Below are positions 45,510 through 57,715 of a stretch of 64,000 bases of DNA, piece by piece. The position numbers and the translations under genes are program-made. The stretch is from assembly GCA_019188255.1 (NCBI GenBank), contig JAETXT010000011.1, positions 3,100,001 through 3,164,000 on the forward strand, written 5' to 3'. The notes below the pieces were generated by a model. The model did not search any database. It saw only the letters and a program-made list of their open reading frames with translations, and was not told where the DNA came from. The stretch's first letter is position 1. The number at the start of each line of letters is the position of its first letter. Origin of the DNA: Verticillium longisporum. Lineage: Eukaryota; Ascomycota; Sordariomycetes; Glomerellales; Plectosphaerellaceae.

Positions 45510-48185
45510 GGTGACGGTTTTTGGTGGTTTCTGTATTGGAAGCGCGCGTTAGTCAGAATGTTGCGGTGACGGCGTGAGCAACGGAACGGCAGGTAGGGCA
45601 GTGTGCGCGAAAAGCGGTGGGCATCGACAAGTTGATTGAAAGTGAGGATAGGGCCAGGCAAGGTGCTTTGGATGTCTTGAGCCTCGTGGAAAGTATCCCC
45701 TCGCTTTGACAGCCCGCGAAAGGCGGATTGCGACTCGCTCACTTCACCACCCGGACCAGGCGACTGCTTCCCCCCCCGCTTCGAGTGGGGTTTCGCGCCA
45801 GACGTCTCGAAGTACAGGCCGGCGAAGGAGCAAGAGGCTATGCACCGATGGTGGAAAGCAAGGAGAGCAGAGATCGATTGCTCAACCGATGGGTGTTTGA
45901 TGGCCACATCGCAGAGAGGCCATTTCGCCAGGATCGTGGAAGGGCGGAAGGGGGATGCGATGACGACAGAGGGGGCGTCGGCGGCATGGAAGCGGACGGC
46001 GACTTTGGAAGATGTGGGATTGGGCTAGGACTGGAACGAACCTGTTGTAAAGTGAAGGATTGTGTTTTCGTGATGAACGAGGACAGTGATGTATTGTCCG
46101 TGTCGAGTTGGGGCTATTCTGGTGCAAAGGTGGGGAGGATGCAGAAGGGAAAATGGAGGAAGTGTTGTTGTTGGTTTGGTGGTGAAAGGGAGCAGGTTGC
46201 GTTACGTTGGGTCGGGTTCCAGGTTGGCGAGTGGCCGATGAGACTGGTCGAAAAGCTGAGGTGATGGAAATTGGAGGAACTCGGCCGGCTCTGGGCTCTG
46301 GGGCTCTGGCGCAAGGGGGAGCAGGGGGGGGGCTAGAGGAGGGCGCAGGGCAGCACGCGGAGTCCACTACAGTGGCCGGGACAGTAGCAAGCAACAGCGA
46401 GGGATGCACCAATCCTGTTGCTGCCTCAGGGTGGGAGCAAGGTGTGCCAGGTGCCCTGGATGTTTTGGTCGACGTACCTACCTAACCCTGGAAGGGGAAC
46501 GGCTGCCTCACTGGACTCACGTGAAGCTCGTGGGAAGGAGGTCCCTGTCACGTACCTCTTTCCGTACCTAGGATGCACTGGAATCCAGAGGGAAAAGGCG
46601 TGAATGGTACCGAGGAGCACTTTCCTTTTGTTGTTCATCTGTTGCACATTAGGCAGTCGACGTCACTTTAATATCAGGCTTGCCCGTAAGGTGAGGCAGC
46701 GCAGCGCAGGCTCAGGCTCAGGTAGCCCGCTGGGACTCTCTGACGCTCACCGAAGCGCCTTGTCCATCAATTCATGCCTGCCTGTCTTTCTTCTCCCTGA
46801 AACGGCACGATTGCAGTGCGTAAATACCTACTGAGGGTTCGGTTTCATGCATGCATGCAATCCTTCAGTGACAGGTAGATCGAGCATCAACACCAGCAGT
46901 GTTGGCTTCTCGCAGTCTTTCCCATCATGAAATATACCTTGGCTCAACCCCGTGATGAAGCGGCAATAAAGCGTCCTGTTTCTTTCATCTGGGCGCGCCG
47001 TGGGGTTTAGCACACTTCTGAAACAGTTTATCAACGGCTTTGCCTGGTGTTGAGCGGTTAGGCGTCGATTGCCTCTTGCTCTTCCCCCATCGACGCCTCA
47101 GCTCAGACAGTGACCCATTCATTAGCGTCGTGTCGCGCCCTGATCTGTCTCGTGAACAGTGGGCTTCCTCTTCGACGGGCAAACAACACGGGTGAAGGAT
47201 CTTCGACGTGAGACCAAGCACAAAATGTTCCTTGGTGCATTGGACATCTTCGGCAGAGTACGCACCAGATCCCTCGGACAGAGATGGAGCCATCCGGTGC
47301 AGCAACACCAAACGGGAGCTGTCAAATCACGAGTGTGATTCTGGACTGATCGAACAGCTGGCTATACAGTGCAATGAGTGTGGGACGCACAGAATGGCCC
47401 GAGGCCACCGTCAGCATTGACCCATTGTCGCGGCATCAACCAAGTCCATCGTGAGGCATCAGACCGTCATGAGGCCTCAGGCTGTTGTTCGTCACCCCAC
47501 AAGCGTGTGAATTGTCGAAGCCGATATCGTGTCTAGTAGACAGACCTGTCGATATTGTCCACATGACAAAGACCGCGGGGAGCATCGAGGCCACGGGCGA
47601 GAAACACCTCGAGTCAAAGCCTCAATTGCATGCATGCAACAATTGCCTGACGACCCCAAAACTCCACCGCATTCCAGCTGTCACGAGCCTTTCGTTGAGA
47701 GCATCCCCACTAATGGTGCCCTGTAGAATCCCGTAGACGTGCCGTGCCCACTACTGATGATCCCCCGGAATTGGAGGGCAGCACACGCCCAGCCCAGCCT
47801 GGAGTGACGACGAAGGTGGTCTGATGCTTCGAGAGCCCTGTTCCCCGAACCCGAGAAATACCGCCCCTGCACGCTAGGAAGGTACTTGCGAGCCCACCCA
47901 AAAACCACCAAAGTCGAGGTACGTCATTATCGCAAGCTGTGGTCTGCCCCAAGCTCCCACCCGGCAGCCTACCCCTGCATCCAATGGGCTTTAAAGCAAC
48001 TGAATCCGGCTACCCTCACTGACGACACCCCGATCAGCTCCCCAAACCTCCCACCCACCTTTGCTCTTCTACAACCAGCCAACCTCTCCGAACAGACCAA
48101 TCGACCATTGTCCCTTCGTGGCAAATACCCTTCAAGAACTCCAATTCCCCCTTCGCCCATCTCCTCCAAATCCACATCCATCACC
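45510..48185. other. Long divergent intergenic region
   Basis: Separates the 14-3-3 gene (minus) from the ATPase-inhibitor gene (plus). TACCTACCTA is at 46475-46484. Several short frames exist but none has a domain, a good start context or a plausible exon chain. No RNA gene seen. Confidence 0.4.
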
Positions 48186-48706
48186 ATGCTTCGTACCGTC
48201 ACCTCCAAGGCCATCCGCGCCCCTCTGTCCCTCGCCTCCCGAGCCACATTCACCACCACCGCTCGCGCCATGGCTGACGGCGATCTCGGTTCCGTCCGCA
48301 GCACCGGCGGCCAAGGGTACGTTTCGTCAAAACAGCTCTGTGAACCTTCGCCTTGCTGCTAGACACACCCTCGAACCACCTGCACCACCCTACGAATCCC
48401 GCTAACACGCCATCAACAGTGACGCCTTCCAGCAGCGCGAGAAGGCTGCCGAGGATTACGCCATCCGCCAGCGTGAGAAGGAGAAGCTCCTGGAGATGAA
48501 GCAGAAGATTCAGGAGCAGCAGGCCCACCTACAGCAGCTCGCTGACCACATGTTCGTGCCCAAGAAATGACACAAACCTCCCCATCTCCAATTCTCCCTC
48601 TCGTCGACGACGGATGCTGTTCAACAGACCTTGCTGACCTTGCCCTTTTTTTTTCTCTTTGTACAGTGACGACATCACCAAGGACCAGGGCGGCGAGAAG
48701 AACTAG
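48186..48706 (+). CDS. INH1: Mitochondrial F1Fo-ATPase inhibitor (IF1/Inh1)
   Basis: CDS: 48186..48316, 48420..48551, 48667..48706, 100 residues. Residues 1 to about 28 are a mitochondrial presequence rich in Arg, Ser and Thr (MLRTVTSKAIRAPLSLASRA). The inhibitory region follows: GDLGSVRSTGGQGDAFQQRE, then an uninterrupted charged helix (REKAAEDYAIRQREKEKLLE) and a coiled C-terminus. IF1 stops ATP hydrolysis by the ATP synthase when the membrane potential falls. The second intron (48552-48666, GTTCGT donor) joins LADH to IDDITKDQGGEKN. If it is kept, the protein ends five codons later as MFVPKK. Confidence 0.92.
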
Positions 48707-49148
48707 GCACACTGACATGGATCAACACGCACTTTACTCGGCAACCGTGTTGGTCATGCGGAGACGGTAGCGCTGTTGTGTAGTCGGCCGACGACGCGGA
48801 GGACGAGATCAATTGCCTTTTTGGCTCGAGGGCGTTCAGCGCTTGCGAAAGCTCAAACTTGTAGCAGCCCTGTACCGCATGGAAACAAAACAGATTGCGT
48901 CCACTTTTGGTATTACCAACTGTCCAGCTAGTTGTACATGTACAAATGATAATGCAGAAGCAAAAGCATCTCCAATCGCAGCGCTCACCACCCCCCTCGA
49001 TGTTTTCGGAAGGGTGGGGTTCGACGCGACTGATCTCGTGTGTCGTGTGCTTTTTCCCCTTCATACCTTGCTCCCTCCGATTCCCGTTCCTAGCCCTGAG
49101 CTCACATGCATACTATCTGTCGCCCACTCCTCTTCATTACGCCACTCT
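48707..49148. other. Intergenic, convergent 3' sides
   Basis: 3' regions of INH1 (plus) and NSP1 (minus). Nothing else seen. Confidence 0.45.
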
Positions 49149-51356
49149 TTACCGGCGGGCCACGTAGGAGCGGTAGAAGCTCTCCGCTGCATCGGTTTCT
49201 GTAGCGCCGTACTGGCTGCCTAGGTTGTTGCCCGTCTTCTGCGCAGCCGACACCTTGGCCTGCAACGCTGCCGCGTTCTGATCGATCCACTGGAGCTGTG
49301 TAAGGTGTCCGTTGAGGACGCGGACAATCTGGCTCAGCTGTGAACTCGTTAGCTAGCTGACTCAAGGCGATAGTGGCCACGACGGCATGACGTACAGGGT
49401 CCTCGAGCTTGGTGCCCTTGCTCATGGTGCCCGAGATCTCGTTGATCTCCTTGACCATCTTGGAGAGATCACGGCTCTTTTCGTCGAGGTGCTGCGTCAG
49501 CTTCTCGGCGAGCTTGTACGTGCGCTCTCTCTCCTGGTCCGGTCCGGCGAGGGTCTCGCCCTGGCCCATCTGGCGCGAGAACATCTCCTTGACCTCGCCC
49601 TCGTAGCGGTTGAGCCACTCCTCAAGCTCGTCCTGCTGGCTTTCGACCGACTGGAGCTGTCGCTCGATCTCGTGGCTCGCCTTTTCAGCTTCGAACGTGC
49701 TGAGGTACAGCTTCTGGATCTTCTCTCCGTTATTGACCAGGGTGAAGTCCCAGTCGGACACCTCGCCCGCATAACCCTTGAACTCCTTCTGGTACTTGGA
49801 GAGATCCGACGCCCAACGAGTGATGATGTCATCCATGGACTTGTTTTTCAGGCGTGGTAGTTGCGAAGTAGGTCCTGTCGTCGAGGCGCCGAGAGCGTTG
49901 CCGGAAGACGCAGCAGGGGTTGCGAAGGTACCAGCAGCGGCTGTGTTGGTAGCGGCAGCAGCGGGCGCAGTCGAGGCTGCCGTCGCAGGCGCAGCTGTGG
50001 AAGCGGGCGTCGATGCAGCAGCACCGAAAAGACCGCCGGCGGCCGGCTTAGCTTGGGCGGTGGACGATGTCTGGTTGCCGAAGAGACTTGCCGATGCAGG
50101 AGCAGCCGTAGCGGGTGTAGAGGTAGACGAGGCCTCCGTGGTCTTCGCACCGAACAGCCCACCTGAAGCAGCCGGGGCAGCAGATGTGGTCGCACCACCA
50201 CCACCGAAGAGACCACCTCCAGTCGACGCTGCTGGCGCAGATGTCGCGGGTGTGGTGGACGCAGCAGGCTTAGCGCCGAATAGGCCTCCAGCGGTTGCTG
50301 CCGGGGCCGGCTGGGTAGTGGGAGTCGAGGACTGAGTTTGAGCTCCAAAGAGGCCCCCAGCAGAGGAAGCAGCTGGCGCAGCGGGCTTCTGTCCGCCGAA
50401 CAGGCCGCCGGCACCGGATGAGGCGGCGGGCGTCGCTGCACCTCCAAAGAGTCCTGCTGCTCCGGCTGGCTTGGGAGCGGCTGCGGCCTGGGCAGCACCT
50501 CCAAAGAGACCTCCGAAGCAGCCGCAGGCTGGCTTGTTGCCGGTGCTTGGGTACTAGCTTGGCTGCCACCCGCAGCGCCAAAGAGACCTCCAGCTGCAGG
50601 CTTGGAATCGCCAGCCGGCGGTGCTCCGGCAGGCGTTGTGGATGGCTGAGAGAACAGGCTCTTGGCGGGAGTTGCTTGCGAGCCGAATGTACCAGCGGGT
50701 TGCTGCGCGCTTGTTGAGGGGGGCTTCAGGCCGCCGCCACCGAAGAGACCACCAGCGGCAGGGGCAGGGCTCGCCGTGGAACCATGTGTCTGTGCCTGGC
50801 TGGTATTTTGAGCTCCAAAGAGTCCACCAGCGGGAGCAGGGCTGGCTGTATTGGCTCCACCGAAAAGTCCTCCGGCCGGTTTCGCGGGTGCCGCCGCGGC
50901 GCCACCTCCGCCAAAGAGTGACGAGCCGCCAGTCGAAGGAGCAGCCGCGCTACCGCCGCCGAAAAGGCCTCCAGAAGCCGGAGCAGCTGTGCTAGGGGTC
51001 GTCGAGCCAGTGTTGCCGAATAGACCGCCGCCGCCAGAGGCAGGTGTTGTCGAGGCAGCGGGAGCGGCAGGTTTGCCAAACAGTCCTCCCGCGGCGGGTG
51101 CTGAGGCAGGGGTAGTAGATGCTGCGCCAGCGTTGCCGAAGAGACCACCGGGCTTCTGCCCAGCGTTTCCACCGAACAAACCACCGCCGGCAGCAGGAGT
51201 GCTTGCGCCTGAACCTGTGCCTGTGTTGCCGAAGGAGAAGCTAGGAGTTCCGCTAGCAGCTCCAAAGAGGCCGCCAGAGGCAGGTGCCGATGTGGTTGGG
51301 TTGGCCTGGCCATTTGAGGTTGGCGTTGAGCTTGGCTGTCCGAAACTGAAAGACAT
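49149..51356 (-). CDS. NSP1: Nuclear pore protein Nsp1
   Basis: CDS: complement of 49149..49337 and 49396..51356, about 716 residues. The N-terminal two thirds consist of FG repeats, mostly of the GGLFG type with Ala/Ser/Thr/Pro spacers; they form the permeability barrier of the nuclear pore. The C-terminal part is the coiled-coil domain that assembles with Nup57/Nup49 or Nup82: MDDIITRWASDLSKYQKEF, then EGEVKEMFSRQM, and after the intron (49338-49395) LSQIVRVLNGHLTQLQWID. A frame slip at 50513-50514 (one G missing on the coding strand) moves SQPAAAS out of frame; after correction the GGLFG repeats continue without stops to the coil. The FG part is so G/C-rich that all frames are open; the coil domain and repeat phase decide the strand. 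Confidence 0.94.
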
Positions 51357-52861
51357 TGTGAATTACGGCTTGTGTCGCTGAAATTGGAGAGAGAGAGAGG
51401 GTAGCGAGGTGCCGGGACGCGTCGCCAGCTAGCTTGGGCGCAAGCTTGTAGAATGGGCGCGTCGGTTCTATCGCATCGAGTCGCAGATCGTTGCACGAAG
51501 TTATGTTGAGGAATCGACCGCGTCGAATCGGAAGTAGGAAGCGTGTGGTGGTGCAATGGGCGCAGCTCGGGAGTCGCTATCAAGGGAAGAAGAGCTGGGG
51601 ATTGTGGTAGCTTTTTTTGGATCTGTTGCTATTGCAGGTCCCATTTCTGATTGCTCCAATCATGATCACGTGGGACAACCGTGCTTCTGTGTCGGAGCTC
51701 CACCCATCAACAACTTGGACGCAGCTCACTTCAGATTTCATCGGACAGACCACTGAGCTTACAGGGGATTTGGCTCCCGTTCGCATTGATTACGCCTTTC
51801 TATGCTCGGTAGAGCTGGCAAATACGACAGGAACGGGGAGACGCCTTTTGCCGGAGGGGTCTTTCACCTCGCCTTTATTCTTGCCAACATGTAACAAGCG
51901 ACTAGACGCTTTACAAGCACGTCCACTGGTTTCTTATGGCGCAGTGGCGTCTGGCGTTGGCTTCTATTGACGAAATCGCTGTTTTTGAACTCAGCGGCTG
52001 AGGCATGCGATCTAATGACTTTGATGGGCGCATGTTTCCATGGGTCCTACCTACTAAAACAGCCTTGCATACGACCACTCAACACCTAGGTTTATTCGCA
52101 TTATTATACTTTAATTATATCCAGGTCGTCTTTGAATTATCGAGGGTCGGCTCTTGTCGTCTCCTAAAGAAGTCCGCAAAGATTACTGAGATGCTCGTGA
52201 TCTGGGGGAAGGCTACCTCATCAAACCGCTATGTTCCAGGCCTAGCTACCTGGATAGGCCGAGTGGAGGTTACTGGTCCATGCGTGTTCACACTCTACTT
52301 GAAGTTTCCAATACCCGTAGAGCTTCGACTAGATCTTTCACTCGTCAGACTCTACCCTTTTTATCCCCTGGTTGTAAATACAGATCAATACTACCGACCA
52401 AGTGTTGGACGGGCGCATCCAGTGCCATCCGGCGACAGCTGGGTCTGACGACCCCATCCAAGGTGGGTGCCATCATGTGACGTGAGAGGGGCGCCGGCAC
52501 TGTGTAGCATCCTGCCCAGACAACGTTCAGTGCTCCTTCTTGGCGGTCGTGGTCCAGACCTGTGACGACGTGCATTCGATGTGTCCAGCTAGATACCCTA
52601 ATAAGCTTTGAAGACCTGATTCTGGAACTTGACTGAAGCTTTCCTTACCTACTTGTTGCAACATATCCCGCTACCTAAAAGAAACAAACCTCCCCGCCAG
52701 CCTTACCAACTTGTTTAACCCCCCCCCTGCAAGCTGAAGCACCTCGAGCAACCGAGCCTCGCGTGAGCGCAGCCCAAGTCGGGACCCCTGCATTGCAGCA
52801 CCCCAAAGCTTGAGCCCACACCAGGGACCGCCAACCTGCTTCCCGCATCACCACCACCATC
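51357..52861. other. Divergent intergenic region
   Basis: Upstream of NSP1 (minus) and of the acidic-protein gene (plus). A 147-codon plus-strand frame at 52005-52448 lies in A/T-richer DNA and has no domain. TTACCTACTT is at about 52645. Confidence 0.4.
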
Positions 52862-54650
52862 ATGGCGGACCATTCTAATCTCACTCCACCCAAGCGGACG
52901 GGAACGGTTGATCCAGGCGCCAAAGACCTGGGTATGCCCCGATGACCTCAAACCCCCGCTTCCTGCGTCACGCGCTGACCCTGTCTCCAGCCGAGTCTTC
53001 TGACGACGATCACTTCTCCGACGCCCAGTCCGCGCCCGAGACTTCTCCCAAGTCGCCCATCCCGAAGACGAGGGTAGAGAAGGTTGACGACGAGCCGTCC
53101 TACGGCGAGGTGCCTGGAACAGAAGCGTACCGTAAGCGGGAGGAGGACGCCGAGCCTGATGAGATTGCCCTGGTCGAGGACAAGAAGCTGGAAGGCCTAG
53201 ATGACGGCGCGCCCACCACTTCCCCGGCGGGCAGCCGATCCCCTGACTGTCGTCGAGGAGTCTTCAGGCACCACTGGAGAGCACTCTGAGGAGTTCCTGG
53301 AGAAGCGGAAGGCTGACGCCGATGCGGACGTGGTCGTGAAGCCAGATGGCCAGGCTGAGGAATCCAACAGTACCGGTATGAAATGATGTAGTCGTTCTCC
53401 TTATGAAGAAATGAATCAATGATTGCTCACTCGTATACCGTAGACTTTCCCGTACCTGCGGATGACGTGTCTGCTCCCACAACACCGACCCACGAGCAAG
53501 CTGGTGCATCCTCACCCCTGCCCAGCTCGCCAGAAACTGTGGTTCAGGACTCCCATGATGCACCCGCGACAGCTTCCGAATCTTTGGTCCAAGCCACAGA
53601 GTCTACAGACGCAGCGCCGGAACAGCCAGCATTGAAAGTGCCGCCGCCAAAAGCGGAAGAAGACGATGACGACGACGAGAATGACGACGACGAAGAAGGC
53701 GACGACGACGACGACGACGGCGACGATGACGAAGATTTTGGGGATGATTTCGATGATTTTGAAGAAGGCGGAGAAGATGCCGATTTTGACGACTTTGAGG
53801 ACGGCTTCCAGCAGGCCGAGACTCAAGTGTCTCCAGAGCCAGCAGCGCGTGCCCCTCCCCCAGCAGTGCCGCTGGCTACGTTACCTTTCGTAAGTTGCAT
53901 CGTTTCAGTAGGGTGTACACGCGACTTACCTTGCCATGCAGCCTATACCTGATCTCGATGACCTTGACGGCGAAGACATGTCCGACGCTCTAGACAATTA
54001 TCTCCACTCTCTGTTCCCCCCAGCTGAACTCGACCTCCCTACGCTGCCGCCGCTCTCCCGGGACAACAATGTGTTCCTTTCACAACGCAGCGCCTCTCTG
54101 TGGTCACAGCTCGTGGCTCCCCCGCCAGTTTCCCCCAGACTGGATCCGCTCGAGAATCCGCCGCCTCTTCCTCGTCTCTCTCGGCGTCCCCGTCGACCTC
54201 GACGAGATCCTCCCGGCCTCAAAGCAGAAGAAGCTTGTCCTCCCATCGCTGCACCGCAAGACCTCGAACGGCTCATTCCGCACCTCGTCGGAATCACGCT
54301 CCGTCTCCCGCGTCCGCCAGTCCGACGCCAACGCTTCGACAACCAGCCTCGACTCGAGCGGCAACGCCAAGCGCCCGACGAGCATGAGCCAGCGCAAGGG
54401 ACCCCCGCCGACACCGGAGCTGGACCTCGTGGCCGGCCGGCAGCTGGCGACAACGACGGAGGAGGCTCTCAACGGCATGACGGACGACGAGCTGAAGGCG
54501 CACAATAAGAAGCTGGAGGCGTTGGAAAACGTGGCAAAGGAGGTACTGGAGCACTGGAAGAAGAAGACGGACGAGAAGATTGGCGACAGGGAGGCGTTTG
54601 AAGCTGTCATTGAGAATCTGGTAAAGCATGCGCAGAAGACAAGAAAATAG
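52862..54650 (+). CDS. Acidic adaptor-like protein, possible AP-1 accessory factor (Laa2/DUF5102-like)
   Basis: CDS: 52862..52931, 52991..53375, 53444..53889, 53942..54650, about 535 residues. The middle (from about base 53650) is a long Asp/Glu run ending in DEDFGDDFDDFEEG and DADFDDFEDGF, repeats of the acidic D-F type found in proteins that bind clathrin adaptors. The C-terminal domain (DWIRSRIRRLFLVSLGVPVD, EILPASKQKKLVLPSL) and the terminal helix (ELKAHNKKLEALENVAKEVL) recall fungal proteins grouped with yeast Laa2, a partner of the AP-1 accessory protein Laa1. I recall this family rather than compute it. Two frame slips are of the one-extra-base kind: GGG at 53229-53231 (gives SPAAADPLTVVEE) and C5 at 54119-54123 (gives LVAPRQFPPDWIRSRI). 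Confidence 0.75.
53654..53790. repeat. GAC/GAA/GAT-rich trinucleotide tract
   Basis: A stretch of almost pure Asp and Glu codons inside the acidic protein gene. It reflects the acidic domain rather than a separate element. Confidence 0.7.
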
Positions 54651-55276
54651 AATACGGCCCCTGAACCGCTGTCCCGGGAGGACATGTGGGGGGCTGGGCG
54701 AGGTATTTGGCGAGGACCTGTGGCGCCATGTTACGAGCCGAATAATATACCCATGCGTGCACTTCATCTCTCGGCAGTATATGAGCGTCTGATTGCTCGA
54801 CGTTTAAATATGTTCTCTCAGGCCTGCTGTGGAAGTACTCTACCTTGGCGCCATCATGCTGCATCATGCTTCATCACCACTGCTTGAAAGTGCAAGCTGG
54901 AGGCCTTTCTGGGAATAGGAGACGATCCAACACGGTGTCTCGAGGCCTCTACCAGCATGGCTACTAACGTGATCACAGGGAAGCATTGCCTTGAGCCCAT
55001 CGCCGTGGTCAGGATCGAAGCACCTACCTATTTTCCCTGGTTGAGTCCGACAACTTGCTTTCATGAGACAAGAACGCCCAAGGCTTTTTTATTCCTTGAT
55101 CGAAGTGCTTCTGAACACCATGTCCCTCACATCACGAAGAACAAAATGTAACATCAGTCAAAACAGCATCGTCTGGACGGCCTTTTTTTTCTAAGCCCAT
55201 CTGCTATCTAAACCTCGATCCGTAACCGTAGTCATGGTCTCATGTCTCCCATTTTCCCCATCGTCTGCTCATTAGC
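54651..55276. other. Intergenic, convergent 3' sides
   Basis: 3' regions of the acidic-protein gene (plus) and eIF2-gamma (minus). ACCTACCTA is at 55022-55030. No gene seen. Confidence 0.45.
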
Positions 55277-56968
55277 CTAAGACGTGCTGGGCTCAAGGGT
55301 AACACCGCTGCACAAGGTACGTCAGTCTCAAATCACACAAAATAGAAACCATGAAGGGGGGGGGGGCAAACTCACGCAGCAATGGTGGCCCAGCCGATGA
55401 GACGCCAGTGCTTCTCGATACGCCTGGAAAGGGCGACCTTCTCGCCAATGTTGGTGCACGCCGGGCTCGTGAGGATGAGCTTGGCAGCGTCGTTGCGGAT
55501 GGCGGCGACCTTTGCGCCGGTGGAGGTGGAGCCAATGTTGACCATGATGACCTCGTTCTTGGCCAGCTTGGCGACCTTGGCCTGCTTGCCGTCGGCGGTG
55601 CGGACACCGAGGAGGCGCTTGAGGAGGTAAAAGTTGATCTCAATCTCGCTGTAGATCTCGGGCAGGCGTCCCTTGAGGCCGAGGACGAAGCCGACCAGAC
55701 GATCGGCACGGCAGAGGGGGGGGCCGGTGCGGGTGCCGACGCCGATGAGGCCGCCAGGGACGGCGTACTTGAGCTCGTTGAACTCAGAGTTGAGGGTCAC
55801 AATGCGGCTGAAGATGGGCGTGCACTTGAGGGCGCCCTTCTCGTCGCGCGTGACGATGCCGGGGCGGATCTCAATCTCGTCGCCGAGCTTGAGCACGCCG
55901 TGCAGGATGGAGCCACCGGCGACACCGCCCTTGAGCTCGTCAATCTCGGCACCGGGCTTGTTGACGTCGAAGGAGCGAATGAAAATCATGTGGGGGTCCA
56001 TGGTGAAGTCGCGCACGGGCACGGGGATCGTGTTGACGATGGACTCAAGGGCGGCGTCAATGTTGAACTTCAGCTGGGCAGAAATGGGGATGACGGGCGA
56101 TTTTCCAGCCACAGTGCCACGGATGAACTTCAGGATGGACTGGTAGTGCTGCTGAGCGGCCTCGGGACGCATCAGGTCAACCTTGTTCTGGAGGATGATG
56201 ATCTTGTCCAGCTTCATAATCTCAATGGCAGCAAGATGCTCGGACGTCTGGGGCTGGGGGCAGGTTTCGTTGCCGGCAATCAGCAGAAGAGCGGCGTCCA
56301 TGACGGCGGCTCCTGACAACATGGTGCTCATGAGAATGTCGTGACCAGGGCAGTCAACGAAGCTGCGTGCGTTCGAGTCGGGTTAGCATGATGATATCGT
56401 AGCGACACGTGGGAGGAGTCGCGCTCCGGGGTTTGGGGAGGGGGCAATTCTCACGAGACGTGTCGCAGCAGCCTGTAGGTGCCCTCGCAACCCTCGCGCT
56501 CGCATGGCGGGTCAACCTCCTTCTCACTCTTGTAACTCCTGAAGCATCCGGGACGAGGGCACTCCTGGTTGTCGCACTGGTAGATCTTGGCGTTGGCGTA
56601 ACCCAGCTTGATGGTAATGTTGCGGATCAGCTCGTTCTTGAAACGAACAGTCTGGACACCGGAGATGGCCTTGACGACGGTAGACTTTCCGTGAGCGACG
56701 TGGCCGATGGTGCCAATGTTGATTGTCGCTTGCCGCGCGATGATCTCGGCTGTGAGGGGTTCAGGGTCTTGACGTCGAGATCCTTGGGGTCGGTTTGAGG
56801 GGGCAGCGTCGGGCGCTGGACGGCAGGCGCCTCGGCGGTGACGGGGTTGGAGGACTTCTTGAGGGCGCTCTTGAGCTCCTGCTCATCCTCGCCGTGGTTG
56901 TCAATGTTGGACTCGCCAGAGTCGGACTCGGACTCGATGTCGTCGAACTTGGGGTCGTCGGAAGCCAT
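55277..56968 (-). CDS. GCD11: Translation initiation factor eIF2 subunit gamma
   Basis: CDS: complement of 55277..55307, 55376..56362 and 56455..56968, about 510 residues. GTPase subunit of eIF2, which brings initiator Met-tRNA to the ribosome. G1 is GHVAHGKST, the zinc knuckle [11 protein letters not shown] ... CEREGC follows, then G3 VDCPGHD (just after the intron at 56363-56454) and G4 NKVDL. Domains 2 and 3 include [19 protein letters not shown] and [16 protein letters not shown]. The last exon is only 31 bases: an intron at 55308-55375 joins GWATIAA to GVTLEPSTS; without splicing the protein would end at a TGA ten residues short. A frame slip at the G run 56756-56759 (one C missing on the coding strand) separates VKTLNP from [15 protein letters not shown]. 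The gene is essential in yeast, so the slip is probably an error. Confidence 0.95.
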
Positions 56969-57715
56969 GATTGCGGTTAGGGTCGTTGCTTTGGCGGGGT
57001 CGTCGGTTGTTTGGGAGGAAGTGTGGTCGCGTGGTCGCAGGAGAAATTTGGCCGGGCAAGGTGGGTGTGGTTTGCACGGGACGTTGTTGATGGACACCGA
57101 GAGGTCGGACTGAAGCACTTTTGCCGCAGTGGTTCTTCGTGGAGCTTGACGTGCCTTCGCTCTCCGAGTGATTTCGCCTCGTTTGGCACATCAAAATTCG
57201 TAGTTGTGCAGTCCTGAGTGTGACTCTGACGCTAGTCTTGATTGGGGCTGATAGGTCCGATAAGGATCGTTGCCCCTCACCGTGTGCTTCCCCGCGAGAC
57301 CCACGACCTGCGTGCTGCATTTGCTGGTCGTCTCACTGTCTTCTTGGTCCATTCCCCTTGCAAGAGAGCCCTGTCTGCAATCGATACTATTGTGTAAATA
57401 ATTTGAACAACAGGTGTTGACAGACTTTGCGAGCTTGTTATATTTATCAACAGAAAATTCAATTCACACTTCTGGCATTCATTTATACAATATTCACAAT
57501 TAATTCAGAGTGCTAGAGTACCCAACCTTCCCAGGCCAGCCCAGCAAATCCACCGTCGAGGAAACTCTTTCCATGATCCTCAACGCCGTGATGGTATATA
57601 GTGCGATGGAAAAAAATCGTCTTAAAAGAAGGAGGGGGTATGCACCAGCAAGCAAGCTGACGCAGACAAAGAAAATAATAACACAGTCATTCTATCGTCA
57701 CCCATTTTCCACCAT
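56969..57715. other. Intergenic, upstream of eIF2-gamma
   Basis: eIF2-gamma promoter region next to the 3' side of the four-TM gene. A/T-rich at 57400-57510. No gene seen. Confidence 0.45.

Noticed and set aside
52005..52448. 147-codon plus-strand frame
   Set aside because: A/T-rich, no domain, no consistent exon chain.
55351..56316. 321-codon frame antisense to eIF2-gamma
   Set aside because: Gly/Asp/Leu-rich mirror translation of a conserved GTPase gene.
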